Below are positions 1-9,845 of a DNA stretch of 64,000 nucleotides, in pieces. Position numbers and translations under genes: made by a program. This stretch comes from Oceaniferula spumae (GTDB lineage Bacteria > Verrucomicrobiota > Verrucomicrobiia > Verrucomicrobiales > Akkermansiaceae): the NCBI RefSeq assembly GCF_042849255.1, contig NZ_AP026866.1:744001-808000 (forward strand). The letters are read 5' to 3'. Every line of letters starts with the position of its first letter. The stretch's first letter is position 1. The notes beneath the pieces are model-generated. The model did no database searches. It saw nothing but the letters and a program-made list of their open reading frames with translations, and was not told the DNA's origin.

Positions 1-165
1 GGGTAAGTCCGAGAATTAAAACGTTTTTGGGAGCAATCATCTTAAGGGAAGTATTGGTGCGCTTCATATACGGAGCAACCAAATTCATACCTCCAAAATA
101 CACATGAACATTCGCAAAACACACATCCCAGCATGTAGATGACAAAATCGCTTTAACACGATTTA

Positions 166-2082
166 TCAGCTATTTTTGACAAATGGGGGCACGGAACAGC
201 CGATCGCGTCTGCCGTTGCACGTAGCAGCTCAGCCTCGCGGCTTTCGATGCTCCCGTCATGCATCACCGCCATTCCGAGCATCCGTAGCAGTTGTTTTTT
301 CACCAGGGGCGTGGCGGCATCGAATTTCTCCAAAGCCTGCTCAACGTTCTTCAATCCACATTCCGAAGGCGGAAGCATTGTCATTGTAGCACCGGATTCT
401 TCCAAAGCGGATCGATACGCACTTTCCATCTGATCTTCGCCACCTAGTGCTGCCATCGTGGTAAGTAGAACGTTGGACTCCGTTTCCAATTGTTCGATGC
501 GCCGGTAGCGGATCTTATCATGGCCGGTGCGGCGGAAGTGAGAGTCCAGATGACGCTGCACAATGTGCTGTAACATGAACTCAAAAAGGTCCACTTGCCC
601 GTCACTGGCGATCAGCCACTGGGTGATTTCGACAAAACGTTCGTATTCGGGAAGACTGAGGCGGCGGAGAGTTGGGATTGCGAGATCGACAAGGGCGATT
701 TTCACCGATGAGTGTAAATCGGTCAGCTTGTGGTTCCATTCCACGGATAATTCTCCGGCGTCGTGACCGGCGCCTTTTTGAACAAAGAGAACCTCCTCTT
801 CGCGCAATTGATTGTCCTCGGCTAACAAGAGACCAAAAATAAGCGCTTGGGCTTCCTCTCGGTCATGGCATGCGTGAATCCACTCAGCATCCAGACCGGC
901 ATGCAGATGGCGACCTACCGCGGCATCAATGCGCGAAGGCTCGCCTAACTGGTTCATTTCACTACGTGCTACACGTGTCTGACCAGGCAGCGGCGGGGGC
1001 GTGGAGGTGTCTCCGGAAAAACCACTGAGTCGGGCATCACGTTGGGCGGCCCTGCCAAGAGCAACATCGGGTAGCTGGGTGCTGATGAATTTACCATCCC
1101 AGCTTTTCTCCAAGGCTTTGATCCGCCGGTCCAGTGGCGGGTGGGTCGCTAGTCCGTAACTGAACATGCCGCCGTCGGCAAAAAAGAGATGGCTGGCCTC
1201 AGCTGCTTTGGCGGCATTGATTTTAGATCCATACTCTTGCCCGCCGATTTTCATCAAGGCTCCGGCGATACCGTTAGTGTCACGAGTGAACTGCACGGCT
1301 GAAGCATCGGCCAGATATTCTCGTTGACGCGAAATGGCGGCCTGAATGAGTCGACCAAAAAAAACTCCGATGCTGCCGACGATCATTAAGCCGACCCCAG
1401 CTAACAGAATTGCAATGACAACACCTCCCCCCCCCTTGTTATCACGTGAGGAGCTGCGCACGTTCATAAATCTTAAGGCGTGAAACAAGGTCCGACCGAT
1501 CATCGAAATCATCAGGATTCCGAAAAGCAAACCCATCAGCCGCATGTTAAGCCGCATGTCACCATTAAGAATATGGCTAAATTCATGAGCCACGACCCCT
1601 TGCAGTTCATCGCGTGTTAGACGCTGTAAACAACCTCGGGTTACAGCAACCACAGCATTTCCAGGTTCGGTTCCGGCGGCAAAGGCATTGATGCCGAGCT
1701 CCTCATCCATGATCCAAATTTCAGGGACCGGAACACCTGAGGCGATAGCCATTTCCTCGACCACATTGACAAGTCGGCGTTCATCCGTATCGGTCGTGTG
1801 TGCATCGACCTGCCGTGCTCCCATATCACGAGCGACCACAGAGCCGCCGCCGTTGAGCTGCATTGATTTGAATAAACTCCCTGTGCCCATCACTCCACCG
1901 GTAATCACAGCGGTGACCAGAAAGACACTGGGCATGAATGGGCTACCAGTGCCAAGATAAGTCATCGCGATCGCTACCACGCCGTAGACGGAGATGATCA
2001 CTCCGATCACTGCGAGGATGAAGTAGACCACCAGCCACTTGGTACGGCGGCGGGCATCGTCCTGAGCTTGGAAGAAGTTCAT
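166..2082 (-). CDS. htpX: HtpX-like M48 family membrane metalloprotease with C-terminal extension
   Basis: Membrane zinc protease of the M48/HtpX type, which degrades misfolded membrane proteins. Two N-terminal membrane segments lie near residues 16-40 and 52-70. The catalytic HEFSH is at 166-170 with the third-ligand region REYLAD at 254-259, and two further hydrophobic stretches (about 182-200 and 220-245) lie between them, as in HtpX. At 638 residues it is more than twice the usual HtpX length of about 290. The extra C-terminal part (about 340-638) has no membrane segment and carries a DG-x-x-x-x-x-E pattern (HDGSIESREAELL) that looks TerB-like. It follows lemA on the same strand after 172 bases, a common LemA-protease pairing. 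The ATG start is supported by the membrane segment directly after it. Confidence 0.9.
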   Translation of the reverse strand: MNFFQAQDDARRRTKWLVVYFILAVIGVIISVYGVVAIAMTYLGTGSPFMPSVFLVTAVITGGVMGTGSLFKSMQLNGGGSVVARDMGARQVDAHTTDTDERRLVNVVEEMAIASGVPVPEIWIMDEELGINAFAAGTEPGNAVVAVTRGCLQRLTRDELQGVVAHEFSHILNGDMRLNMRLMGLLFGILMISMIGRTLFHALRFMNVRSSSRDNKGGGGVVIAILLAGVGLMIVGSIGVFFGRLIQAAISRQREYLADASAVQFTRDTNGIAGALMKIGGQEYGSKINAAKAAEASHLFFADGGMFSYGLATHPPLDRRIKALEKSWDGKFISTQLPDVALGRAAQRDARLSGFSGDTSTPPPLPGQTRVARSEMNQLGEPSRIDAAVGRHLHAGLDAEWIHACHDREEAQALIFGLLLAEDNQLREEEVLFVQKGAGHDAGELSVEWNHKLTDLHSSVKIALVDLAIPTLRRLSLPEYERFVEITQWLIASDGQVDLFEFMLQHIVQRHLDSHFRRTGHDKIRYRRIEQLETESNVLLTTMAALGGEDQMESAYRSALEESGATMTMLPPSECGLKNVEQALEKFDAATPLVKKQLLRMLGMAVMHDGSIESREAELLRATADAIGCSVPPFVKNS

Positions 2083-2254
2083 TGTTTATTTTCTAACCAC
2101 GAATCTGACAAATAATACGAATCTTTGCTGGGGTTGAGCGTTCAATTTTGATCACTAAAACGTGCTGTTTCAGCAAAAGGTTGTGTTGCTAGTTCATTTT
2201 GAACCAAAGAGTAGACTGAATTGGCAGAAGTCATTCCTGACTACCCATTTCTGA

Positions 2255-2848
2255 CTAGAACTCAACTTTGACTGACTCGCGTTCGCTTTCCTCAGCGACC
2301 TCGAACAACGTAGCTTGGCGGAAGTTGAACATTCCGGCGATCATGCTGGCAGGAAAGACTTCGGTGCTGGTGTTATATTCGGTGACAGCGTCGTTGTAAG
2401 CTTGGCGTGAGAACGCGACTTTGTTTTCGGTCGATGTCAGCTCTTCGCTGAGCTGCATCATGTTGGCGTTGCTCTTCAGATCCGGGTAAGCTTCGGAAAG
2501 GGCAAAAAGACGACCCAAGGCATTACCAAGTCCCCCTTCGGCGGTCATCAACGCTCCCATGGAAGCTGCATCTTCAGTGCTGGCATCCTTTCGGGCGGAG
2601 CTGGCCATGTTCCGAGCTTCGATCACGGCCTCCAGCGTTTCACGCTCGTGTTTCATGTAACCTTTGGCGGTTTCCACCAAGTTAGGGATCAAATCGTGAC
2701 GGCGTTTCAGCTGTACGTCGATTTGGGAAAATGCGTTGCGGTATCTGTTACGTAGCTTGACCAGACCGTTGTAGGTTCCCATCACCCAAAAGGCGGCGAT
2801 AAGAGCGACTCCGACGAGGACAGCTAGGATGATTAATAGGGTGGTCAT
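2255..2848 (-). CDS. lemA: LemA family protein
   Basis: LemA-family protein of 197 residues, the usual size. One N-terminal membrane segment (about 4-24) anchors a helical domain that would face the periplasm. The typical sequence YNxLVxLRNR followed by A-F-S-Q-I-D-V-Q-L-K-R-R-x-D-L-I-P-N-L-V is present at about 26-59. The biochemical role of LemA is not settled. It is often encoded beside an M48 protease, as here, which suggests a shared envelope quality-control task. The start is the ATG at the right end; the region upstream is shared with the divergent arsS-like gene. Confidence 0.92.
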   Translation of the reverse strand: MTTLLIILAVLVGVALIAAFWVMGTYNGLVKLRNRYRNAFSQIDVQLKRRHDLIPNLVETAKGYMKHERETLEAVIEARNMASSARKDASTEDAASMGALMTAEGGLGNALGRLFALSEAYPDLKSNANMMQLSEELTSTENKVAFSRQAYNDAVTEYNTSTEVFPASMIAGMFNFRQATLFEVAEESERESVKVEF

Positions 2849-2959
2849 GGCTTATGATGTTTATTGGAATAATCCATCGAGTGGATGCTCGTATAGTATG
2901 AGAATATTGTTTCTTTGCCATTACAAAACTATCAGATATTTATCATAAGCATACGCCAC

Positions 2960-3928
2960 ATGTCCGAATCATTCCAACAAGCCATCGCCCGCTCCAACAA
3001 GCCTCTCACCCGCTCGAAACCTGAGATCCTGCAACTCAATACTGGGAAACTCTGCAACCTTACCTGCGTCCACTGCCATGTGAATGCCGGACCGGGGCGC
3101 AAGGAAATCATGACCGATGAAACCATCGATCACATCATTGAGTGGTTTGCAAAGACCGATATTCCCACCCTTGACCTTACTGGTGGCACCCCTGAGATGG
3201 TTCCTGGCTTTAAACACTTAGTCGATACCGTGCGTGCATTCCCTCAGCCTCGTGAGGTCATGACCCGCCTAAACGCCACCATCATCAATGAGCCGGGCTA
3301 CGAGTGGATCCCCGAATACCATGCGAGTCACAAGATCACCATCATTGCGTCGATGCCGTGTTACTCCCACGAAAACGTGAATGAACAGCGGGGCGACGGT
3401 GTTTTCGACTCATCAATCTCCGCATTTCAAAAACTCAACGAGCTGGGATATGGTCGGGATCCGGAACTTCCGATGCACTTTGTCTACAACCCGAACGGAG
3501 CCTTCCTGCCTCCGGAACAGGAGGCGCTGAAGAGGGATTACAAACGGGAGATGAAAGCGCATTTCGATATCGACTTCAATGATCTCTACGCGATCACTAA
3601 CATGCCCATCGCCCGATTTGCCTCGTATTTAAAACGGAACAAAAAGCTGGATGAATACATGCAAACTCTGCGTGACGCATTCAACCCGTCCACCATCGAC
3701 GGACTCATGTGCCGGAACACGATCAATGCATCATGGACGGGAGAAGTTTTCGACTGTGACTTCAACCAGATGCTGAAGATGGGCCTCAAGAACGGCGCAA
3801 CTCAAGAACCGCTCATGGTATGGGACATCAATCCTGAAACATTCGGTGAGATCCCCATTAAAATAGGCAACCACTGCTTCGGCTGCACTGCCGGGCATGG
3901 CTCTTCTTGTGGTGGCAGCTTGGAGTAG
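2960..3928 (+). CDS. arsS: Arsenosugar biosynthesis radical SAM protein ArsS
   Basis: Radical SAM enzyme of the ArsS family, proposed to join the 5'-deoxyadenosyl group to dimethylated arsenic in arsenosugar synthesis. The 4Fe-4S motif CNLTCVHC gives cysteines 32, 36 and 39 (counted from this start), followed by HVNAGP, which is typical of the family. The C-terminal DUF3641-type part has MCRNTI, FDCDFNQML and the cysteine-rich ending HCFGCTAGHGSSCGG. The ATG at 2960 was preferred over a TTG at 2915 because homologues as I remember them begin shortly before this point; no strong Shine-Dalgarno site marks either. No arsM methyltransferase is beside it, but a glycosyltransferase of the arsenosugar type lies at 20093. 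Confidence 0.88.
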   Translation: MSESFQQAIARSNKPLTRSKPEILQLNTGKLCNLTCVHCHVNAGPGRKEIMTDETIDHIIEWFAKTDIPTLDLTGGTPEMVPGFKHLVDTVRAFPQPREVMTRLNATIINEPGYEWIPEYHASHKITIIASMPCYSHENVNEQRGDGVFDSSISAFQKLNELGYGRDPELPMHFVYNPNGAFLPPEQEALKRDYKREMKAHFDIDFNDLYAITNMPIARFASYLKRNKKLDEYMQTLRDAFNPSTIDGLMCRNTINASWTGEVFDCDFNQMLKMGLKNGATQEPLMVWDINPETFGEIPIKIGNHCFGCTAGHGSSCGGSLE

Positions 3929-3966
3929 ACTGGTTTTTCTTCAGCTCCCCCCTAACCAAGATCCGC

Positions 3967-6900
3967 TTATGCCGGAGGAGCCTCAGAACCCTCAGATTTT
4001 CTCCCCACCAACTTCTTGATATCCTCTAACATCATGTAGACGGAGGGCACTAGCAGTAGCGTGATGAAAGTGGCAAAGAGGATACCGAATCCTAGCGAAA
4101 CTGCCATAGGGATCAGGAACCGGGCTTGCATATCAGTCTCTACCAGCATTGGCATCAGACCAGCGAAGGTCGTCAGAGACGTCAACAGGATAGGTCTGAA
4201 ACGTGCCGCCCCCGCATTGTGGACAGCATCGATAATCGTGCCTCCGTCTTTTCGATGACGGTTCACATATTCGACCAGGACTAGGCTATCGTTCACCACC
4301 ACACCAGAGAGTGCGATAAGTCCGCACATCGACATGATGCTGAGATCCATACCCATGATGATGTGCCCTATCACAGCACCCACAATGCCGAACGGTATGA
4401 CAGTCATCACAATGATGGGCTGGATGTAGGATTTTAATGGGATGGCCATGAGCACATAGATCCCCAACAATGCGAAGATGAACTTGGTACTCATCTCGGT
4501 GACACTATCCTTCTGGTCTTTTTGCTCTCCTAGGTAGTCCCACTTGACTCCAGGGAAGTTGACTGAGAGATCATCGAGAACCTCTGAGTTGAATCGGTCG
4601 ACCACTTCGTTCGCATTGGCACGGGCTCGATCGATATCGGCACTGATCTTGATGGAGCGTTTCCGGTCGACCCGATGGATCGATGCCGGGCCGCGGGCTG
4701 GTCGGGCTTTGGCTACGATGCCGAGAGGAACCTCGTCTCCTGAAGCTGTCCTGAGTCGGACGTCTTCTAAATTCTCAACTGATCTCCGCTCACTTTCCGG
4801 GTAACGAACCATGACCTTGAGTTCATCGCGACCTCGTTGGATGCGCTGAACTTCTTCACCGTAGAACGACTGCCGGACTTGATTTGAGACGGAGGCCAGA
4901 TCGAAACCTAGAGCTTTTCCAGCAGGGGTGATTTCATCGAAGACCATCTCGCGTTTACCCTTTCGACTGTTAGTAGCAATGTCCTTCACGCCAGCATAGC
5001 CCGCTAATTCGTCCGTGATATGATCAGCGGCTTTTTGCAGCATGGTTAGATCACGTCCTGATATTTCAATATCGATGGCATTACCACCGGCACCGGTTTC
5101 CTGCCTGAAGCTAAGCTCGACTACGCCGGCAATGGTTCCGATTTCCTGGCGCCACTCGGTGATGAATTCATCGGCAGAAATTGAACGGTCTGCAGCCGGT
5201 GACAGCTGAACTGTGACTTCCCCAATATTGCTGCCCAATGGCACACGCATACCACCAAAGCCTGTCTGGAATGGCTGGGTGCCTGCGGATGCGAGGATAT
5301 GCACAGAAATAGGATCGCCATTGACGTCCTTGTGTCTATTCCCCACTCGCTGAGCGGCTTGTTCCATTTTCTGGATCTCTGCCTCAGTGGTCTTAAATGC
5401 AATCCCTACAGGCATCTCTAACTTCGCAGTGACGACATCACCTTCCACCTTTGGCATGAACTCGAACGGCACCCATTTGCCGGCTACTAGCCCCACGACT
5501 AACAGCAACAGAGCAATGAATACAGTCCATACAACGTAGCGGAATCGCAGACATGACATCAACAGTGGCCGATAAATTTTTTCCACGAAAACCTCAAGTG
5601 CCTTGGCGATGCGACGTTGAATTTTAAAGATGAAATTAACATCCTGACTATCGCTGTGAGGCTTCAATAATGCGAGGTGTGATGGCAGCACTAGTTTCGA
5701 CTGCAGCAATGAAAACAGCAGCACTGGGATGACGATCAGCGGAATGTTAGGCCATATTTTACCACTGACACCGCTTAATCCCAACATCGGAGTAAATGCC
5801 GCCATGGTGGTCAAGATACCGAAAATCACAACCGTTCCCACTTCGTGAGTCCCCTTCCAACTCGCCTCCCGAGGATGCTCTCCTCCCTGAATTCGGCTGT
5901 AGACATTTTCCCCTACTACGATCGCATCATCGACCACAATTCCGAGCACCAGAATGAAGGCAAAGAGAGAGATCATGTTGATCGAAATATCCATTTGCGG
6001 CATCATCCAGATTCCTCCAGCGAATGAAACGGGGATACCCAGTGCCACAAGGAAAGCCAGGCTTGGACGCAAGAACAGAGCCAGTACGATAAACACCAGG
6101 ATCAGACCAGAGGTGCCGTTTCGGATCAAAAGACTCAGGCGTCCATCGAGCAAAATACTGGCGTCATTCCAAAGCTCCAACTCGACTCCCTCGGGTAGAT
6201 TGGCAGGAGCGACATTTTCGATATAATCACGCACCCCTTGCGCCATCAGCAAAGTATCTTGGTCACCTGTTCGGTAAACGTTGATCAGCACGGTTCGTCT
6301 GCCATCGAAACGAGAGCTAATATCCACATCTTCGAAACCATCAACCACCGTTGCAATATCACGCAGCAACAATTGTGATCCATCGGGCTTGGTGGTAACC
6401 ACCACGTCCTCAAACTCCTTGGCCGTGTAACGCTTCCCTTTCGCCCGAATCACCACTTCCCCTGCGGCCGTCCTAACGGAACCGCTGGGCAGATCGAGTG
6501 AGCTGCGCCGAACAGCATCGGCAACTTGCCCAAGAGTCAGTTTGTAGCTGCGGAGAGTCTGCTCAGATACCTCGATTGAGAGCTCGTAGGGTCTGACCGC
6601 TGATAGATTCGCCTTGGTGATTTTAGGGACCCCACGAAGCATTCGCATGACGCCATCTTTCGCCCCTGCCCAGTCTTTGGTAGGTGGAGCCGGTTGATAA
6701 TCTAACAATCCGTCGCGCACTTGCTCACCAATTTCGCGAAGCGTCTTTTCATCGACATCTGCAGACACGGCGACACTCATGACCTGAACATCGAGACGAG
6801 CCTCCTCGATCGTCGCTTTCTCGGCTTTTTCGGGGAGATTGGTAATGGCGTCGACTTTGGTTTTGATGTCCGTCATCACCTCGCGGACGTTATATCCGTT

Positions 6901-7191
6901 TTCCACCTCAACGGTGACAGCCCCCATCGATTCCATCGCGGTGGACGTGACACGCTTCACGCCATCAACATCCGCGATAGCGTCCTCCACAGGCAGAAGA
7001 ATCCCATCCTCCACTTCCTCTGGAGTTGCATTAGGAAACGGCACCTGAATCAGCACCGCATCGAGTGATATGTTAGGAAACACCTCCTTCTTCAGCTTAA
7101 ACCAAGTGGTAAACCCTGCCAGCAGTACAAGCAGCATCACAAAGTTGGCCGCGACGTGGTTCTTGCTGAACCAATGGATCATTTTCTCCAT
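3967..7191 (-). CDS. Efflux RND transporter permease subunit (operon 1)
   Basis: Inner-membrane pump of a tripartite RND efflux system, driven by protons. At 1074 residues it has the family length and the duplicated layout: first membrane helix at about 12-30, a large periplasmic part, a helix bundle (about 350-550), a second periplasmic part, and the last bundle (about 890-1060). Transmembrane helix 4 carries VLGIVVDDAIVVGENV with the aspartate pair used in proton relay, and the second half carries GVVVNDSLVLVEYVNR. The substrate cannot be read from the sequence; the aspartate pair and length fit the hydrophobe/amphiphile branch or a divergent relative better than a metal pump. Last gene of the TetR-OMF-adaptor-pump operon, 5 bases after the adaptor gene. 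Confidence 0.93.
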   Translation of the reverse strand: MEKMIHWFSKNHVAANFVMLLVLLAGFTTWFKLKKEVFPNISLDAVLIQVPFPNATPEEVEDGILLPVEDAIADVDGVKRVTSTAMESMGAVTVEVENGYNVREVMTDIKTKVDAITNLPEKAEKATIEEARLDVQVMSVAVSADVDEKTLREIGEQVRDGLLDYQPAPPTKDWAGAKDGVMRMLRGVPKITKANLSAVRPYELSIEVSEQTLRSYKLTLGQVADAVRRSSLDLPSGSVRTAAGEVVIRAKGKRYTAKEFEDVVVTTKPDGSQLLLRDIATVVDGFEDVDISSRFDGRRTVLINVYRTGDQDTLLMAQGVRDYIENVAPANLPEGVELELWNDASILLDGRLSLLIRNGTSGLILVFIVLALFLRPSLAFLVALGIPVSFAGGIWMMPQMDISINMISLFAFILVLGIVVDDAIVVGENVYSRIQGGEHPREASWKGTHEVGTVVIFGILTTMAAFTPMLGLSGVSGKIWPNIPLIVIPVLLFSLLQSKLVLPSHLALLKPHSDSQDVNFIFKIQRRIAKALEVFVEKIYRPLLMSCLRFRYVVWTVFIALLLLVVGLVAGKWVPFEFMPKVEGDVVTAKLEMPVGIAFKTTEAEIQKMEQAAQRVGNRHKDVNGDPISVHILASAGTQPFQTGFGGMRVPLGSNIGEVTVQLSPAADRSISADEFITEWRQEIGTIAGVVELSFRQETGAGGNAIDIEISGRDLTMLQKAADHITDELAGYAGVKDIATNSRKGKREMVFDEITPAGKALGFDLASVSNQVRQSFYGEEVQRIQRGRDELKVMVRYPESERRSVENLEDVRLRTASGDEVPLGIVAKARPARGPASIHRVDRKRSIKISADIDRARANANEVVDRFNSEVLDDLSVNFPGVKWDYLGEQKDQKDSVTEMSTKFIFALLGIYVLMAIPLKSYIQPIIVMTVIPFGIVGAVIGHIIMGMDLSIMSMCGLIALSGVVVNDSLVLVEYVNRHRKDGGTIIDAVHNAGAARFRPILLTSLTTFAGLMPMLVETDMQARFLIPMAVSLGFGILFATFITLLLVPSVYMMLEDIKKLVGRKSEGSEAPPA

Positions 7192-7196
7192 GTTAC

Positions 7197-8402
7197 TTAG
7201 TCCTTACCTGGCTGCTCTGTTGTCAGCTCCATACCAGGAACTGGGGTTTCCATAGCGCTGGTGATGATTTTCACCCCCGGAGTAATTCCAGATGTAATCA
7301 GAACGGTATCTTCCATTGTCCTGGCCACGTCCACAGATACGATTTTCAGTTGGCTATTCTCATCGAGTGTTAACACCGTGTTATCATCCCGCAGAGCGCT
7401 GCGAGGCATCTCCACCAAATTTTTCATCATGCGGCCTTTGATCGCGGCATTGACAAAAAGCCCGGGCGGAGGGAGGTCTTCCATGGATTGGTTAGGGCCC
7501 GAAGCAATTTCTACCACCAGATAAATCATCATCGTGCTACGGTCCACCTTACCTTCACTGCGGATGATCTTGCCTGTCCACTGGTGTGTTTTTCCGGCTA
7601 GATCAGCTTCTACTTTCACTTCCGAGCCGATAAGGCCGTTTCCTTGTTCCGGAAGATAAGCCAAATCGTCTAACGGCACCGGCACGCGAACCTCGCGCAC
7701 TTGGATGGAATAAATATCTGCCACTGGTGCACCAGGAGAAATGTAAGCGCCAAAATCAATGTAGGATTTATCAATTTTACAAAGGTAGGGTGCCCGGATC
7801 TTGGTGCGTTCGAGGTCACGGGTGGCTTTACCCACATCAGCTTCGGCGGCCTTCACACGAGCTCTGGCACTGGCAATCTGAGGCTTGCGAGCAACGAGAT
7901 CGGGGGCATCGCCCTTACCGAGTTTTCGCCAGTCGCGCATCGATTGCTCCGCTCTTGCCTCCTCCTGCTGAAGCGCGAGTTTGGCATCGGCCAGTGCCGA
8001 CTGAACACGAGCCTGCGCTGACACATAGTCGGAGTTATCAATTTCTAACATCAGCTCATTTTTCTCAAACGATCCCCCTGCCTTTAGCTTCGGCGAGACC
8101 ATCGTTACACGTCCCATTACTTCAGACGCAAGCTGGGTAGACATCCGTGCCTCTACCTCTCCCTGAGTTGTCACTTCTAATTGTTTATCGGTAACAACAG
8201 CAGTGATGGTATTAACAACAGGGATGACTTTAGGAGGGGCTGTCTTATCGGCCTTCGGCCCAGTCTTCTTCAAGACTGACATCCCTATCACACCTGCGAC
8301 AAGCACACCTATGGAAATTACGATAATGGTGATGGTCCGCGCCGATCCGGGACACATCCACTGCTTGCGAAGCGACAGCTTGTCGGTTTGATGAAATTGC
8401 AT
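7197..8402 (-). CDS. RND efflux periplasmic adaptor (membrane fusion) subunit (operon 1)
   Basis: Periplasmic adaptor that links the pump to the outer-membrane channel. A single membrane anchor lies at about 23-44 and is followed by a short linker, the lipoyl-like half motif, an alpha-hairpin rich in Ala/Arg/Glu (about 133-208, ending ERTKIRAPYLCKI), the second lipoyl half (DFGAYISPGAPVADI) and a beta-barrel domain. It is 401 residues long. There is no lipobox, so it is anchored by the helix, unlike the adaptor of operon 2. It lies 15 bases after the outer-membrane factor gene and 5 bases before the pump gene. Confidence 0.92.
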   Translation of the reverse strand: MQFHQTDKLSLRKQWMCPGSARTITIIVISIGVLVAGVIGMSVLKKTGPKADKTAPPKVIPVVNTITAVVTDKQLEVTTQGEVEARMSTQLASEVMGRVTMVSPKLKAGGSFEKNELMLEIDNSDYVSAQARVQSALADAKLALQQEEARAEQSMRDWRKLGKGDAPDLVARKPQIASARARVKAAEADVGKATRDLERTKIRAPYLCKIDKSYIDFGAYISPGAPVADIYSIQVREVRVPVPLDDLAYLPEQGNGLIGSEVKVEADLAGKTHQWTGKIIRSEGKVDRSTMMIYLVVEIASGPNQSMEDLPPPGLFVNAAIKGRMMKNLVEMPRSALRDDNTVLTLDENSQLKIVSVDVARTMEDTVLITSGITPGVKIITSAMETPVPGMELTTEQPGKD

Positions 8403-8417
8403 GATCAGAAAATCAGT

Positions 8418-9845
8418 TTAGTTAGACACAGTGAAACCACCTCCAAGTGCAAGGTGAAGATCCACTCTGTTCGTCAATCGCAGCCTCCTTAAAGACGCGT
8501 ATTGGGATTCGATTTGTATACGTCGGGTCTGGGCGTTGAAGAGGGTCAAGACATCGCCATTGCCATCGCGAAAGTCATCCTCCGAGGCTTTGGCAGCATC
8601 CTTTGCCAAAGTCAAAGCCTCTCTCATTTCTGCCTCGCGGCGTTGTAACCAGCGCTCGGTAGCAAGTGATTGCTCAACCTCGCCAAAGGCATTCAACACC
8701 GTTTTATGCAGTGTAGCCATTGCTTCACGCTGATTTGATTTACGTACTCGGATCTCACTCTTCACCCGGCCACCGGTCAATAGCGGTTGAGCAATATTGC
8801 CGCCTAGAGACCAAACGCCAAAGTCACTGTTGAGAATTTGTCCTAGAGAGTCGGTGGTGGTTCCTGCAGTGCCAGTGATCTTGAAGCTTGGAAATATTGA
8901 GAGTTTTGCCTCTTTGATTCGTTTCACCGTTGAAGAATAGCGGCGTTCGGCTGCGATGATGTCGGGTCGACGCAGAAGCAATTCCGAGGGCAAACCAGCA
9001 GGCGGGCTGGACATTACGCGTGGCAGTCTTGCTCTACCTGATAATTTTCCAGCCGGGTATCTGCCTACTAACAGCTCAAGCTGTCTCCGGGCATTTTCCA
9101 GGTCGCCCTGCTTGGCTGATAGATCAGCCTTGGCGGATGCCACATCGGTTTGAGCTAGGCGCAGCTGTGAGGCTGAGCCGCCCTCCTCTCTCAGAGAACG
9201 TTCAAAACGTTCTTGCACGGCAACCTCCGTTTTTTTTCGTATTTCCAACGCTTGCTTTGCGAGAGTCACTTGCTCATTGGCTTCTGCGAGGGCGAACCAT
9301 GCCTTGGAGACCTGACCTGCCAGTGAGGCACGTGCAGCGCGGTAATCCTGACCACCGGCCTGCCATTCCGCTAGAGCAGCAGATTTACCAGCTCGAGCCA
9401 TGCCCCAGAGTTCGGGCTCCCAGTCGACCTTCATCTCCACGCCATATGTGTTAGAGAGTTGGGAACCGCCAAAAGGAAACCCAACAAAGATCGTCTTTCT
9501 CCGTGTGCCGTTGGCACTAAGGCCGACTTGGGGTCTAGAAGTTGCGTCCGAGATACGAGCGGCTTCTGCTGCGCGAACCACACGCTCTGCAGCGATTTTC
9601 ATGTCTTGGTTTTGCGAGAGTGCTTCTTTGACGAGTGCGTTCAGGCTACTATCACCAAATCGAGCCACCCAATTCCCATCTACGCCGGCCTTCGCTTGTT
9701 TGGTGGCCGACCATGAACTAGGAGCCAAACCGGAAACTTCGCTCATGGAGGACTCTGGAGGTTTTCCAACGCAGGCGAACAAAGCAACCGTCACCAGCCC
9801 CAGAGCCGACACACGAGTAATAGTATTTATCTGTTCCACTTTCAT
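8418..9845 (-). CDS. TolC/NodT-family outer-membrane efflux lipoprotein (operon 1)
   Basis: Outer-membrane channel of the efflux system. The signal peptide ends in a lipobox (LFAC, Cys25), so the mature protein should be lipid-anchored, as in OprM/NodT proteins. Two repeats of the TolC helical fold are visible; each has a stretch of A-x-x-x-L-A-x-x-V-x-x-A-W-F-A-L type and the second begins with LLLRRPDIIAAERRY, a family hallmark. At 475 residues it has normal length. The start overlaps the end of the tetR-type gene by 4 bases (ATGA), so the two are translationally coupled. Confidence 0.93.
   Translation of the reverse strand: MKVEQINTITRVSALGLVTVALFACVGKPPESSMSEVSGLAPSSWSATKQAKAGVDGNWVARFGDSSLNALVKEALSQNQDMKIAAERVVRAAEAARISDATSRPQVGLSANGTRRKTIFVGFPFGGSQLSNTYGVEMKVDWEPELWGMARAGKSAALAEWQAGGQDYRAARASLAGQVSKAWFALAEANEQVTLAKQALEIRKKTEVAVQERFERSLREEGGSASQLRLAQTDVASAKADLSAKQGDLENARRQLELLVGRYPAGKLSGRARLPRVMSSPPAGLPSELLLRRPDIIAAERRYSSTVKRIKEAKLSIFPSFKITGTAGTTTDSLGQILNSDFGVWSLGGNIAQPLLTGGRVKSEIRVRKSNQREAMATLHKTVLNAFGEVEQSLATERWLQRREAEMREALTLAKDAAKASEDDFRDGNGDVLTLFNAQTRRIQIESQYASLRRLRLTNRVDLHLALGGGFTVSN

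Noticed and set aside
145..164. Short inverted repeat AAATCG / CGATTT after the htpX gene as terminator
   Set aside because: Only six base pairs and no T-run follows in the transcript direction, so support is too weak.
1..165. Possible start of another gene at the left edge
   Set aside because: No frame with coding features was seen; the stretch is probably intergenic.
6721..7068. Plus-strand open frame inside RND pump 1
   Set aside because: Antisense shadow of the pump gene; no independent start signal or family match.
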